Translations under genes and position numbers: made by a program
Shown: piece after piece, positions 42,860 through 50,933 of the stretch
How positions within the stretch are numbered: the stretch's first letter is position 1
How the letters are laid out: every line of letters starts with the position of its first letter
Assembly: GCA_903840435.1 (NCBI GenBank)
Contig: CAIMFV010000047.1
Span: 62,001-126,000, forward strand
DNA length: 64,000 bases
Direction of reading: 5' to 3'
Source: an uncultured Caulobacterales bacterium
GTDB taxonomy: Bacteria > Pseudomonadota > Alphaproteobacteria > Caulobacterales > Caulobacteraceae
The notes under the pieces: model-generated
Databases searched by the model: none
The model's input: only the letters and a program-made list of their open reading frames with translations
What the model was told of the DNA's origin: nothing

Positions 42860-44080
42860 TTAAACCGAAAGGCCGCCGACCACCCGGCGGCAGGCGGGCG
42901 CGCGGCCAAGATTGCTCATAATGTGTAAGGGGTGGTCGGCCTCCCAAATGGCGAGATCGCAGAGATGGCCGGGCGCCAAACAGCCAAGATGATCGTCGAG
43001 GCCCAAGGCCTTGGCCGCAATCGTGGTTGCACCGGCAAAGGCTTCCTGCGGCGTCAAACCAAACAGGGTGCAGGCCAGATGCAGGGCAAGTCTTAGGCTG
43101 GCAAGGGGCGAGGTGCCGGGATTGCAGTCAGACGCTACGGCCATGGCAAGCCCTGCCTGGCGCATGGCCGCAACGGGCGGGGCGGTTTTCTCGCGCAGCA
43201 CATAATAGGCGCCTGGCAGCAAGACGCCCACAACCCCCGCCTCAGCCATGGCGGCCAGCCCCTCTGGGTTTGCGAATTCGAGATGGTCAGCGCTCAAGGC
43301 CCCAAACCGCGCGGCGAGGGCGGCGCCGCCGCTGTCGCTCAACTGGTCGGCATGCAGCTTGACCCGCAAACCCAATCGCGTTGCCGCAGCAAAGAGGTGG
43401 GCCACCTCTTCGGGGCCAAAGGCGATGGTCTCGCAAAAGGCGTCGACGGCGTCGGCAAGGCCAGCCTTCGCCGCCGCCGGAAGAATCTGATCGGTAATAT
43501 AGGCGAGATAGGTCTTTCGGTCGTCGCGATATTCCGGCGGCACGGCATGTGCGGCGAGCAGGGTGGTGCGAATGCGCACCGGACGCAAGGTGCCTAGCTG
43601 TCGGGCGACGCGCAACATTTTCAGCTCATCATCGAGCGTGAGGCCATAGCCGGACTTGATTTCGAGGGTTGTCACGCCATCGGCCAAAAGACTGTCGAGG
43701 CGAGGGAGGGCAGAGGCGATGAGCTCGGCTTCCGAAGCTCCGCGCGTGGCCGTGACTGTGGAGAGGATGCCGCCACCCGCTCGGGCGATCTCGGCATAGG
43801 GCGCGCCCTCTAGACGCATGGCCCATTCGCTCGCCCGATCTCCGCCAAACACCAGATGGGTATGGCAATCAATCAGGCCCGGTGTGACAAGCCGCCCGGC
43901 GAGATCATAGGTTTCAGCAGTCGTGTCGAACAGGTCGCTTGGAACGCGTGCCGCCGCGCCGACATAGACGATCCGTTCGCCGCGCGCGACGATGACGCCG
44001 TCAGCAATGCGGCCAAAATCTCTCCCGACGCCGGTCGCCACGGGACCGCCGCGCCACACCCGCAAGGTCTGATCTTGCAT
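42860..44080 (-). CDS. hutI: Imidazolonepropionase
   Basis: 406 residues from ATG 44080, the family's usual length; a longer frame to 44167 overlaps the promoter and operator region. HutI opens imidazolone-5-propionate to N-formimidoyl-L-glutamate, the third step of histidine degradation. Metal-dependent amidohydrolase features are LVTPGLIDCHTHLVFGGDRA, LEIKSGYGLTLDDELKMLR, VKLHADQLSDSGGAALAARF and the C-terminal VASDCNPGTSPLASLRLALH. Divergent from hutF with a HutC-like palindrome between them. Confidence 0.96.
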   Translation of the reverse strand: MQDQTLRVWRGGPVATGVGRDFGRIADGVIVARGERIVYVGAAARVPSDLFDTTAETYDLAGRLVTPGLIDCHTHLVFGGDRASEWAMRLEGAPYAEIARAGGGILSTVTATRGASEAELIASALPRLDSLLADGVTTLEIKSGYGLTLDDELKMLRVARQLGTLRPVRIRTTLLAAHAVPPEYRDDRKTYLAYITDQILPAAAKAGLADAVDAFCETIAFGPEEVAHLFAAATRLGLRVKLHADQLSDSGGAALAARFGALSADHLEFANPEGLAAMAEAGVVGVLLPGAYYVLREKTAPPVAAMRQAGLAMAVASDCNPGTSPLASLRLALHLACTLFGLTPQEAFAGATTIAAKALGLDDHLGCLAPGHLCDLAIWEADHPLHIMSNLGRAPACRRVVGGLSV

Positions 44081-44152
44081 GTCGCCATCCTTACCTGACG
44101 CGCGCCCATCGCCCCTGACGGTCGCGCTTGGCAAGTCGAACGGATTTGGACT

Positions 44153-44170
44153 AACTTGTCTAGACATATT
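44153..44170. promoter_or_regulatory. HutC operator candidate, hutI-hutF intergenic
   Basis: AACTTGTCTAGACATATT, containing the perfect palindrome TGTCTAGACA (44157-44166). It lies 12 bases before the hutF start and about 70 before hutI. It shares 13 of 18 positions with the site at 45533-45550 and resembles HutC sites known from other proteobacteria (TTGT...ACAA type). Confidence 0.75.
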
Positions 44171-44181
44171 GGGGGGCTTTT

Positions 44182-45534
44182 ATGAGCGCACTGTGGTTTG
44201 AAGAGGCGCGCCTTGAAACCGGTTGGGCACCTGCGGTGCGCCTCGAGACCGACAGCCAAGGGTGTATTTCGCACCTCGTCTCCCATGCTGCCCCGGACGG
44301 CGCCGAAGTCATCCGAGGTGCAGCCATTCCGGCCCTGGCCAATCTGCACAGCCATGCCTTTCAACGCGCTTTTGCCGGACGGGCGGAGGCCTCCGACGGC
44401 GGACCCGATGACTTCTGGGGCTGGCGCGAACAGATGTATGGCTTTGTGGCGCGCCTCGACGTCGACGATGTGGAGGCAATCGCTGCGCAAGCCTATATGG
44501 AAATGCTCAAGGGCGGCTATGGGGCCGTGGCCGAGTTTCACTATCTGCATCGGCAGATGGACGGGGCTTGGGGCGCCGACAAGGCTGAAATGGCCCTGGC
44601 AGTGGCGCGCGGCGCCGATGCTGCGGGCATAGGGTTACGGCTCCTTCCGGTGGTCTATCTGACAGCCGGGTTTGACGGGGCCGGGCTGTCTGATCGCCAA
44701 AAGCGTTTTAACGCCACAGGTGAGGACGTGGCCGATATTCGCCAGGCATTGGAGCGGCACGGCGTTGCCACCGGACTTGCCTTGCACAGCCTGCGCGCTG
44801 TCCCTCCAGACGCGATTTTGCGGGCGCTCGACCTTGCACCTCAGGGCCCGATCCATATTCACATTGCCGAGCAAACCGCTGAGGTCGAGGCCTGCCTTGC
44901 AGTCACAGGGCGCCGTCCGGTTGCGCGGCTGTTTGAGCTCGCAGAGGTCGATGCGCGCTGGTGTCTGGTCCACGCCACCCACATGACCGCCGATGAGATC
45001 GCTGAAGCGGCGCAGTCGGGCGCTGTCGCCGGGCTATGTCCGACCACGGAGGCCGATCTTGGCGATGGCTTTTTTCCATTGGCTGACTGGGAGGCGGCGG
45101 GCGGGCGGTTGGGCGTTGGCTCAGACAGCCATGTGGTGATTGACGCAGCTGAAGAGGTGCGGCTGTTGGACTATGGCCTGAGACTGGGTCACCGCCGCCG
45201 CTTCGTTGGAACCGGCCAAGGGTCGCGCGGCGCGCGGCTGTGGGCGGCCGCCAGTGCAGGCGGGCGCCAGGCCTGGTCTGGCGAGGGCCTCGCTCCGGCT
45301 TGGCTTAGTCTTGGCCAGCGGGCTGATCTTGTCGCGCTGGATGTGCAACACCCGTCCCTTGCGGAGCAAAAGGGCGATGCCCGCTTTGATGGCCTGGTGT
45401 TTTGCAATCATGGGCGGCCCTTCGAAACCGTCATCTCCGGCGGCGTTATTCAGGTTAGGCAAGGCCGCCACGTGCGCGAGGACGCCATCCAACAGCGCTA
45501 CCGCAAAACCCTCGCCAAGCTCTGCCGCTCGTAA
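44182..45534 (+). CDS. hutF: Formimidoylglutamate deiminase
   Basis: 450 residues. HutF deaminates N-formimidoyl-L-glutamate to N-formyl-L-glutamate, so this organism uses the five-enzyme hut route rather than direct HutG-type formiminoglutamase. Amidohydrolase metal motifs are IPALANLHSHAFQRAFAGRA, GAVAEFHYLH, GPIHIHIAEQ, CLVHATHMTADE and GRLGVGSDSHVVI. Divergent from hutI; its start lies just after a HutC-like palindrome, so repression probably acts at this promoter. Confidence 0.94.
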   Translation: MSALWFEEARLETGWAPAVRLETDSQGCISHLVSHAAPDGAEVIRGAAIPALANLHSHAFQRAFAGRAEASDGGPDDFWGWREQMYGFVARLDVDDVEAIAAQAYMEMLKGGYGAVAEFHYLHRQMDGAWGADKAEMALAVARGADAAGIGLRLLPVVYLTAGFDGAGLSDRQKRFNATGEDVADIRQALERHGVATGLALHSLRAVPPDAILRALDLAPQGPIHIHIAEQTAEVEACLAVTGRRPVARLFELAEVDARWCLVHATHMTADEIAEAAQSGAVAGLCPTTEADLGDGFFPLADWEAAGGRLGVGSDSHVVIDAAEEVRLLDYGLRLGHRRRFVGTGQGSRGARLWAAASAGGRQAWSGEGLAPAWLSLGQRADLVALDVQHPSLAEQKGDARFDGLVFCNHGRPFETVISGGVIQVRQGRHVREDAIQQRYRKTLAKLCRS

Positions 45535-45550
45535 GTTGCCTATACAAGTT
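45533..45550. promoter_or_regulatory. HutC operator candidate, hutF-hutU intergenic
   Basis: AAGTTGCCTATACAAGTT begins in the hutF stop codon and ends 63 bases before hutU. It matches the hutI-hutF site at 13 of 18 positions (shared pattern AAnTTGnCTAnACAnnTT). It suggests that hutU-hutG-hutH has its own HutC-controlled promoter. Confidence 0.68.
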
Positions 45551-45612
45551 AGTCGCGCTAGTCTGCCAACTCTCCAGGCTCATTTCGCTTAGGCTCGCAC
45601 CGGATCCCTGCC

Positions 45613-47319
45613 ATGACCGCTTCCCCGCCAGATCGCCTTGCCAATAGCCGCGTCGTCCGCGCCGCTCGCGGCCCGACCCTGATCGCCAAGACCTGGGTGG
45701 CGGAAGCTGCCATGCGCATGCTGATGAACAACCTCGATCCTGAGGTGGCCGAAAAGCCAGACGAGCTTGTGGTCTATGGAGGCATTGGTCGGGCGGCGCG
45801 GGATTGGAACGCCTTTGACGTCATGGTCTCGACCTTGAAACGGCTGGAGGGCGATGAAACCCTGCTCGTCCAGTCAGGCAAGCCCGTGGGTGTCTTTCGC
45901 ACCCATGCCGACGCGCCCAGGGTCTTGATCGCCAATTCCAATCTCGTGCCGCATTGGGCGACCTGGGACCATTTCAACCATCTCGATCGCCTGGGCCTGA
46001 TGATGTACGGCCAGATGACGGCGGGCTCTTGGATCTATATTGGCAGCCAAGGCATCGTTCAGGGCACGTTCGAAACCTTTGTCGAAGCTGCGCGCCAGCA
46101 CTATGGCGGCTCCTGGGCGGGGCGGTGGATCTTGACCGCGGGCCTTGGCGGCATGGGCGGAGCGCAGCCCTTGGCGGCGACCCTGGCGGGGGCGTCCTGT
46201 CTGGCGGTCGAATGCCGACCCTCCTCCATTCAAAAGCGTCTCGACACCCGCTATCTCGACCGCACAACAGACGACCTCGACCTAGCCCTGACTTGGATCG
46301 ATGAGGCTTGCAAAACAGGTCAGCCGATCTCGGTTGGCCTGTTGGGCAATGCCGCTGAGGTTTATCCCGAACTCGTTCGGCGTGGCGTGCGACCCGATCT
46401 GGTCACAGATCAGACCTCGGCCCATGACCCGATCAATGGCTATCTGCCGAAGGGCTGGAGCCTGAACGACTGGGACGCGCGCCGCACCGCCCAGCCAAAC
46501 CAGGTGTCGGAAGCGGCCAAGATTTCCATGGCCGAGCATGTGCGCGCCATGCTGGCCTTTCAAAAGATGGGCGTGCCGGTCGTCGATTATGGCAACAATA
46601 TCCGCCAAATGGCCAAGGAGACAGGCGTGGCGGATGCCTTTGATTTTCCAGGCTTTGTTCCGGCCTATATTCGCCCGCTCTTTTGCGAGGGCAAGGGACC
46701 TTTCCGCTGGGTGGCGCTGTCAGGCGACCCTGAGGATATCGCCAAGACGGATCAGCGCGTCCGCGAATTGATGCCCCACGACGCCCATCTGCAAACCTGG
46801 CTCGACATGGCCAAGACCCGCATCGCCTATCAGGGTTTGCCCGCGCGAATTTGCTGGCTGGGACTTGGCGACCGCCACCGCATCGGCCTCGCCTTTAACG
46901 AGATGGTACGCAATGGCGAGGTGTCGGCGCCGATCGTCATCGGCCGGGATCATCTGGACACCGGCTCGGTCGCCAGCCCGAACCGCGAAACCGAGGCCAT
47001 GCGCGACGGCTCTGACGCCGTGTCCGACTGGCCCTTGCTCAACGCGCTCCTGTCCACCTCGGGCGGCGCCAGTTGGGTGTCCTTGCACCATGGCGGCGGG
47101 GTCGGCATGGGCTTTTCGCAACATGCTGGCATGGTCATCGTTGCCGATGGCACGCCAGAGGCCGACCGCCGCCTGGAGCGGGTCCTGTGGAACGACCCGG
47201 CGATTGGCGTCCTGCGCCATGCTGATGCGGGCTATGAGGTGGCGAGGGCCTGTGCGGACAGACACGGGCTTGACCTGCCAATGTTGGCCAAACCGGTGAT
47301 GGCGCAAGGTCGCCCATGA
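45613..47319 (+). CDS. hutU: Urocanate hydratase
   Basis: 568 residues, typical length. HutU uses tightly bound NAD+ to hydrate urocanate to imidazolonepropionate, the second step of histidine breakdown. Family stretches are [74 protein letters not shown] and [21 protein letters not shown] HutC-like site precedes it, and hutG overlaps its end by four bases (ATGA). Confidence 0.97.
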   Translation: MTASPPDRLANSRVVRAARGPTLIAKTWVAEAAMRMLMNNLDPEVAEKPDELVVYGGIGRAARDWNAFDVMVSTLKRLEGDETLLVQSGKPVGVFRTHADAPRVLIANSNLVPHWATWDHFNHLDRLGLMMYGQMTAGSWIYIGSQGIVQGTFETFVEAARQHYGGSWAGRWILTAGLGGMGGAQPLAATLAGASCLAVECRPSSIQKRLDTRYLDRTTDDLDLALTWIDEACKTGQPISVGLLGNAAEVYPELVRRGVRPDLVTDQTSAHDPINGYLPKGWSLNDWDARRTAQPNQVSEAAKISMAEHVRAMLAFQKMGVPVVDYGNNIRQMAKETGVADAFDFPGFVPAYIRPLFCEGKGPFRWVALSGDPEDIAKTDQRVRELMPHDAHLQTWLDMAKTRIAYQGLPARICWLGLGDRHRIGLAFNEMVRNGEVSAPIVIGRDHLDTGSVASPNRETEAMRDGSDAVSDWPLLNALLSTSGGASWVSLHHGGGVGMGFSQHAGMVIVADGTPEADRRLERVLWNDPAIGVLRHADAGYEVARACADRHGLDLPMLAKPVMAQGRP

Positions 47320-48113
47320 GCGCGGCTTTTCGCTTCCAGCCGGGGCATTTGCCGCTGATTGTGTCGGTTCCCCATGCCGGATTGTCGATCCCGGAAGATA
47401 TCGCCGCCGCCTTGACCGAGGTGGCCTTGGATCAGCCCGATGCCGATCATGCGGTCGATCAGCTGTATGATTTTGCAACCGATCTTGGCGCAAGCCTCAT
47501 CGCTGCGAACCTGTCGCGCTATGTGGTAGATCTCAACCGACCGCCCAATGATGAAAGCCTGTATCCGGGGCAGGTGGGTAGCGGGCTTGTGCCGACCGAA
47601 ACCTTTGATGGCGCGCCGCTCTATCGCAGCGCCTGCCCAAGCGCCGCTGAGGTCGCACGCCGGGTGGCGCTGTACTGGCGTCCCTATCATGCCGCCTTGA
47701 GCGCCGAAATCGCCAGGATCCGCGCCCGGTTCGGCTATTGTCTCCTGTGGGACGCCCATTCCATCACCCCGGTCGAGCCCCGTCTGTTTGAGGGACGCCT
47801 GCCTGACCTCAATCTTGGCAGTTTTGACGGCCGCGCCGCGCCACGGGCCCTCGCAGATGCCGTGCTGGCCGCCGCCGACGGGGCCTATAGCCGCGTGGTG
47901 GATGGGCGTTTCAAGGGCGGCTACATCACCCGCGCCTATGGCGACCCGCAGGCTTTCGTCTTTGCCCTGCAAATGGAGCTCGCCCAATCGACCTATCTGA
48001 CGGAAGGGGCGCGTCTGCCCGACCCTCTGCTCAGCGGCCAGCTTAGGTCCTGCCTGAAAACCCTGCTCATGACCTTTCTTTCTGAGGCGCCGTCCTATGT
48101 CCGACAAACATGA
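47316..48113 (+). CDS. hutG: N-formylglutamate deformylase
   Basis: 265 residues of the FGase family, which hydrolyses N-formyl-L-glutamate to glutamate and formate, the final step after HutF. Visible features are [40 protein letters not shown] followed by [26 protein letters not shown], and [20 protein letters not shown]. The zinc ligands should lie in the PHAG, DLNR and WDAHS segments. The start overlaps the hutU stop, and the end overlaps hutH by 17 bases, so tight coupling is expected. Confidence 0.94.
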   Translation: MSAAFRFQPGHLPLIVSVPHAGLSIPEDIAAALTEVALDQPDADHAVDQLYDFATDLGASLIAANLSRYVVDLNRPPNDESLYPGQVGSGLVPTETFDGAPLYRSACPSAAEVARRVALYWRPYHAALSAEIARIRARFGYCLLWDAHSITPVEPRLFEGRLPDLNLGSFDGRAAPRALADAVLAAADGAYSRVVDGRFKGGYITRAYGDPQAFVFALQMELAQSTYLTEGARLPDPLLSGQLRSCLKTLLMTFLSEAPSYVRQT

Positions 48114-49623
48114 TTTGACCCCCGGCGAGATCGACCTCGCCACCTTGCGCCACCTCTATCGCCATGGCGGATCGGTGCAGGTGGTGGAAGGCGCCTATGC
48201 CAAGGTTGAGGCGGCTGCGGCGTGCGTTGCCAAGGCGGCGGCGGGCGCTGAGGCGGTCTATGGCGTCAATACAGGCTTTGGGCTCCTCGCCCGCGAACGC
48301 ATTGCACCCGACGCGCTTCTGCGCCTGCAAACCAATCTGGTGCTCAGCCATGCGGCAGGCACTGGCGCCTTGCTCGACGATGCTGTGGTCAGGCTGATGA
48401 TGGCCTTGAAGATCAACAGTCTGGCGCGCGGCTTTTCCGGCGTCCGGCCAAGCGTCATTCGCCACCTGATCGCCGCGCTCGAGCGCAACCTTCTGCCCGC
48501 CATTCCTGGCCAAGGCAGTGTCGGCGCATCCGGCGATCTGGCGCCGCTCGCCCATATGACAGCGGGATTGATGGGGGTGGGGGAGGCAAGGCTCGAAGGA
48601 CGCTTGATGCCTGCCGCCGAGGCGCTGGCCAAGGTCGGGCTTTCGCCTTTGGAGCTTGCGGCCAAGGAAGGCTTGGCGCTGCTGAATGGCACTCAAACCT
48701 CGACGGCGCTTGCCTTGGCGGGGCTGTTTGAAACCGAGCTTGCCTTTGATGCCGCGGTGCTGATCGGCGCCATGTCAGTTGACGCAGCGCGCGGCTCCGA
48801 TGCGCCGTTTGATGCGCGCATCCACAGGGTGCGCGGCCATCAGGGACAGATCGATGCGGCGTCCGCCTATCGCCAGCTGTTGCACGGCAGCGCTATTCGC
48901 GACAGCCACCGCGACTGTGAGCGGGTCCAAGACCCCTATTGCCTAAGGTGTCAGCCCCAGGTCATGGGGGCCGCCCTGGACTTGATGCGCCAGGCCGCCG
49001 CCGTGCTGACGCGCGAGGCCAATGCGGTCACCGACAATCCTTTGGTGTTTGCCGACGAAGGGGAGATCCTGTCTGGCGGTAACTTCCACGCCGAACCTGT
49101 GGCCTTCGCCGCCGACCAGTTGGCGCTTGCCCTTGCCGAGATCGGCAATATGAGCGAGCGGCGCATGGCCATGTTGATCGACCCCCATCATAATGGCGGC
49201 CTGCCCGCCTTTCTGGTGCGGCAGGGCGGTGAAAACTCCGGCTTTATGATTGCGCAGGTCACCGCTGCGGCGCTGGCATCGGAAAATAAGGGTCTTGCCC
49301 ACCCGGCCAGCATCGACACCATTCCGACGAGCGCCAATCAAGAAGACCACGTCAGCATGGCCGCCTGGGCCGCACGACGTCTGGGCGCCATGGCGGACAA
49401 TCTGCGCGCCATTCTCAGCCTCGAATGGATCGCCGCCGCCCAAGCCCTCGACTTTCACCGACCGCTTTGCAGCTCGGAACCCTTGGAGACAGCCCACGCT
49501 GTTTTGCGCACCCGCGTTGCCTTTTGGGACAAGGACCGCTTTTTTGCCCCAGATCTCGCGGCGGCGAAGGCCTTGGTTGAGGCGGAACGCCTGCGCACCC
49601 AAATCGACTGGCTGGGGGTTTAG
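48097..49623 (+). CDS. hutH: Histidine ammonia-lyase
   Basis: 508 residues, the usual length. HutH removes ammonia from histidine to give urocanate, the inducer of the pathway. The self-formed MIO cofactor comes from Ala144-Ser145-Gly146 in [17 protein letters not shown]. Other landmarks are [29 protein letters not shown] and [20 protein letters not shown]. Its ATG lies within the last codons of hutG and its stop overlaps the stop of the convergent lacI-type gene. Confidence 0.97.
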   Translation: MSDKHDLTPGEIDLATLRHLYRHGGSVQVVEGAYAKVEAAAACVAKAAAGAEAVYGVNTGFGLLARERIAPDALLRLQTNLVLSHAAGTGALLDDAVVRLMMALKINSLARGFSGVRPSVIRHLIAALERNLLPAIPGQGSVGASGDLAPLAHMTAGLMGVGEARLEGRLMPAAEALAKVGLSPLELAAKEGLALLNGTQTSTALALAGLFETELAFDAAVLIGAMSVDAARGSDAPFDARIHRVRGHQGQIDAASAYRQLLHGSAIRDSHRDCERVQDPYCLRCQPQVMGAALDLMRQAAAVLTREANAVTDNPLVFADEGEILSGGNFHAEPVAFAADQLALALAEIGNMSERRMAMLIDPHHNGGLPAFLVRQGGENSGFMIAQVTAAALASENKGLAHPASIDTIPTSANQEDHVSMAAWAARRLGAMADNLRAILSLEWIAAAQALDFHRPLCSSEPLETAHAVLRTRVAFWDKDRFFAPDLAAAKALVEAERLRTQIDWLGV

Positions 49624-50642
49624 GCTCCGCAGGATTTCCGCTGCACGATGCGCACCGGCAGGAGACAGGACTGGACCGGCTCGCCATGGATCAGCCGGAT
49701 CAAGGTTTCGACCAAAACCGCCCCCGCATGGGCGGCGTCCTGAGCCACTGTGGTCAAGGGCGGGCTGGTGAAATTGGCGGCCAAGATGTCGTCAAAGCCG
49801 GTGACCGCCACCTGGTCCGGAACCGTAACGCCTCGCTCATGCAAGGCCCGCATGGCGCCGATGGCGATCAAATCGCTCGCCGCCACGACCCCATCGAGCG
49901 CCTGGCCTCGGTCGAGGATTTCCAGCATGGCGGTATGGCCGTCCTCCTCAGACGATAGGGCATCGGCCTGCAGGGCTTTGTCGACCCGAAGGCCCGCCTC
50001 GGTCAAGGCCGTGCAATATCCTGTATGGCGGTCGAGAAACTCAGGAAAGCCCTTATGGGCCGAGCCGAGAAAGGCGATCTGCCGACGCCCCTGGCGCAGG
50101 AGGTGGTGGGTGATTTCCAAGCCGCCGCGCACATTGTCGCAACCGACCGTCAGGCCGGGCTCTTCGGGTTTGACCGAGCCCCAGCGGATGAAATGGGCGC
50201 CATTGGCCACCATGCGATCGAGCCGGGCGCGATAGGCCTCATAGTCGCCATAACCGAGCAGGATCATGCCGTCCGCCTTGCCCGCATCCTCATAATCGAG
50301 GCGCCAGTCGGACTCCAGTTTTTGGAAGGAAATCAGCAGATCATAGCCGCGTCGGGCGCAGTTGCGGGTGATCGAGCCCAGCATGGCCAGGAAAAACGGA
50401 TTGATTGACGAGGAGTCTGGTGACGGGTCCTCGAACAGCAATAGGGCCAAGGTCTTGGTGTGTTGCGAGCGAAGGTTGGAGGCGTTTTTGTCGACGGTAT
50501 AGTTGAGCTCGCGCGCGATGGCTTCAATGCGCAGACGGGTCGCTTCCGACACGGTGGGGCTGCCACGCAGGGCACGACTGACCGTCGGCTGGCTAACGCC
50601 GGCGCGCAATGCAATATCGAATGAGGTCGGTCGGGGTTGCAT
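49620..50642 (-). CDS. LacI-family transcriptional regulator
   Basis: 340 residues. The N-terminal LacI helix-turn-helix is [20 protein letters not shown], with the hinge helix around [12 protein letters not shown]. The sugar-binding domain follows, ending with [20 protein letters not shown]. It is divergent from the TonB-dependent receptor gene with two palindromes between them, so it probably represses the receptor and perhaps its neighbours until a sugar such as a maltodextrin is bound. The effector is inferred from context, not from sequence. Confidence 0.92.
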   Translation of the reverse strand: MQPRPTSFDIALRAGVSQPTVSRALRGSPTVSEATRLRIEAIARELNYTVDKNASNLRSQHTKTLALLLFEDPSPDSSSINPFFLAMLGSITRNCARRGYDLLISFQKLESDWRLDYEDAGKADGMILLGYGDYEAYRARLDRMVANGAHFIRWGSVKPEEPGLTVGCDNVRGGLEITHHLLRQGRRQIAFLGSAHKGFPEFLDRHTGYCTALTEAGLRVDKALQADALSSEEDGHTAMLEILDRGQALDGVVAASDLIAIGAMRALHERGVTVPDQVAVTGFDDILAANFTSPPLTTVAQDAAHAGAVLVETLIRLIHGEPVQSCLLPVRIVQRKSCGA

Positions 50643-50765
50643 CCGCCGCCGTGTCCCTTACGTCCTAAGGCCTTCCAAGGGCGAAATCTAACGCCGCCTT
50701 TTCAGAAGGCCACTTCCCGCCAAACCGGAAACCTTACGCGGAGGCCGGTCATGAAAACGATTGTG

Positions 50766-50807
50766 CATACGTATGCTCACCATTTGAATACGTATGCGCA
50801 CCATTTG
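50766..50807. promoter_or_regulatory. Tandem palindromes, candidate LacI-type operators
   Basis: CATACGTATGCTCACCATTT and ATACGTATGCGCACCATTTG form two copies of a repeat, with ATACGTAT cores centred 21 bases apart (about two helical turns). The left core extends to the 12-bp palindrome GCATACGTATGC (50765-50776). The central CG is typical of LacI-family operators. A possible promoter (TTGTCC at 50805, TACAGT at 50827) lies beside the right copy. Confidence 0.75.
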
Positions 50808-50933
50808 TCCAGTCGCGACGCAGCGTTACAGTGAGGAAAGACGCTGGCGCAATGACTGGCGTAGCTTTCGATCTCGTCCAACTTGTCCAAGACCTGACGC
50901 CGTGAGCCTCAGGTCCTCATAGGGGGAATTCAC

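Noticed and set aside
41883-42947. 354-codon minus-strand open frame within the glucoamylase gene
   Set aside because: GH15 motifs are continuous on the plus strand, and the minus frame has none.
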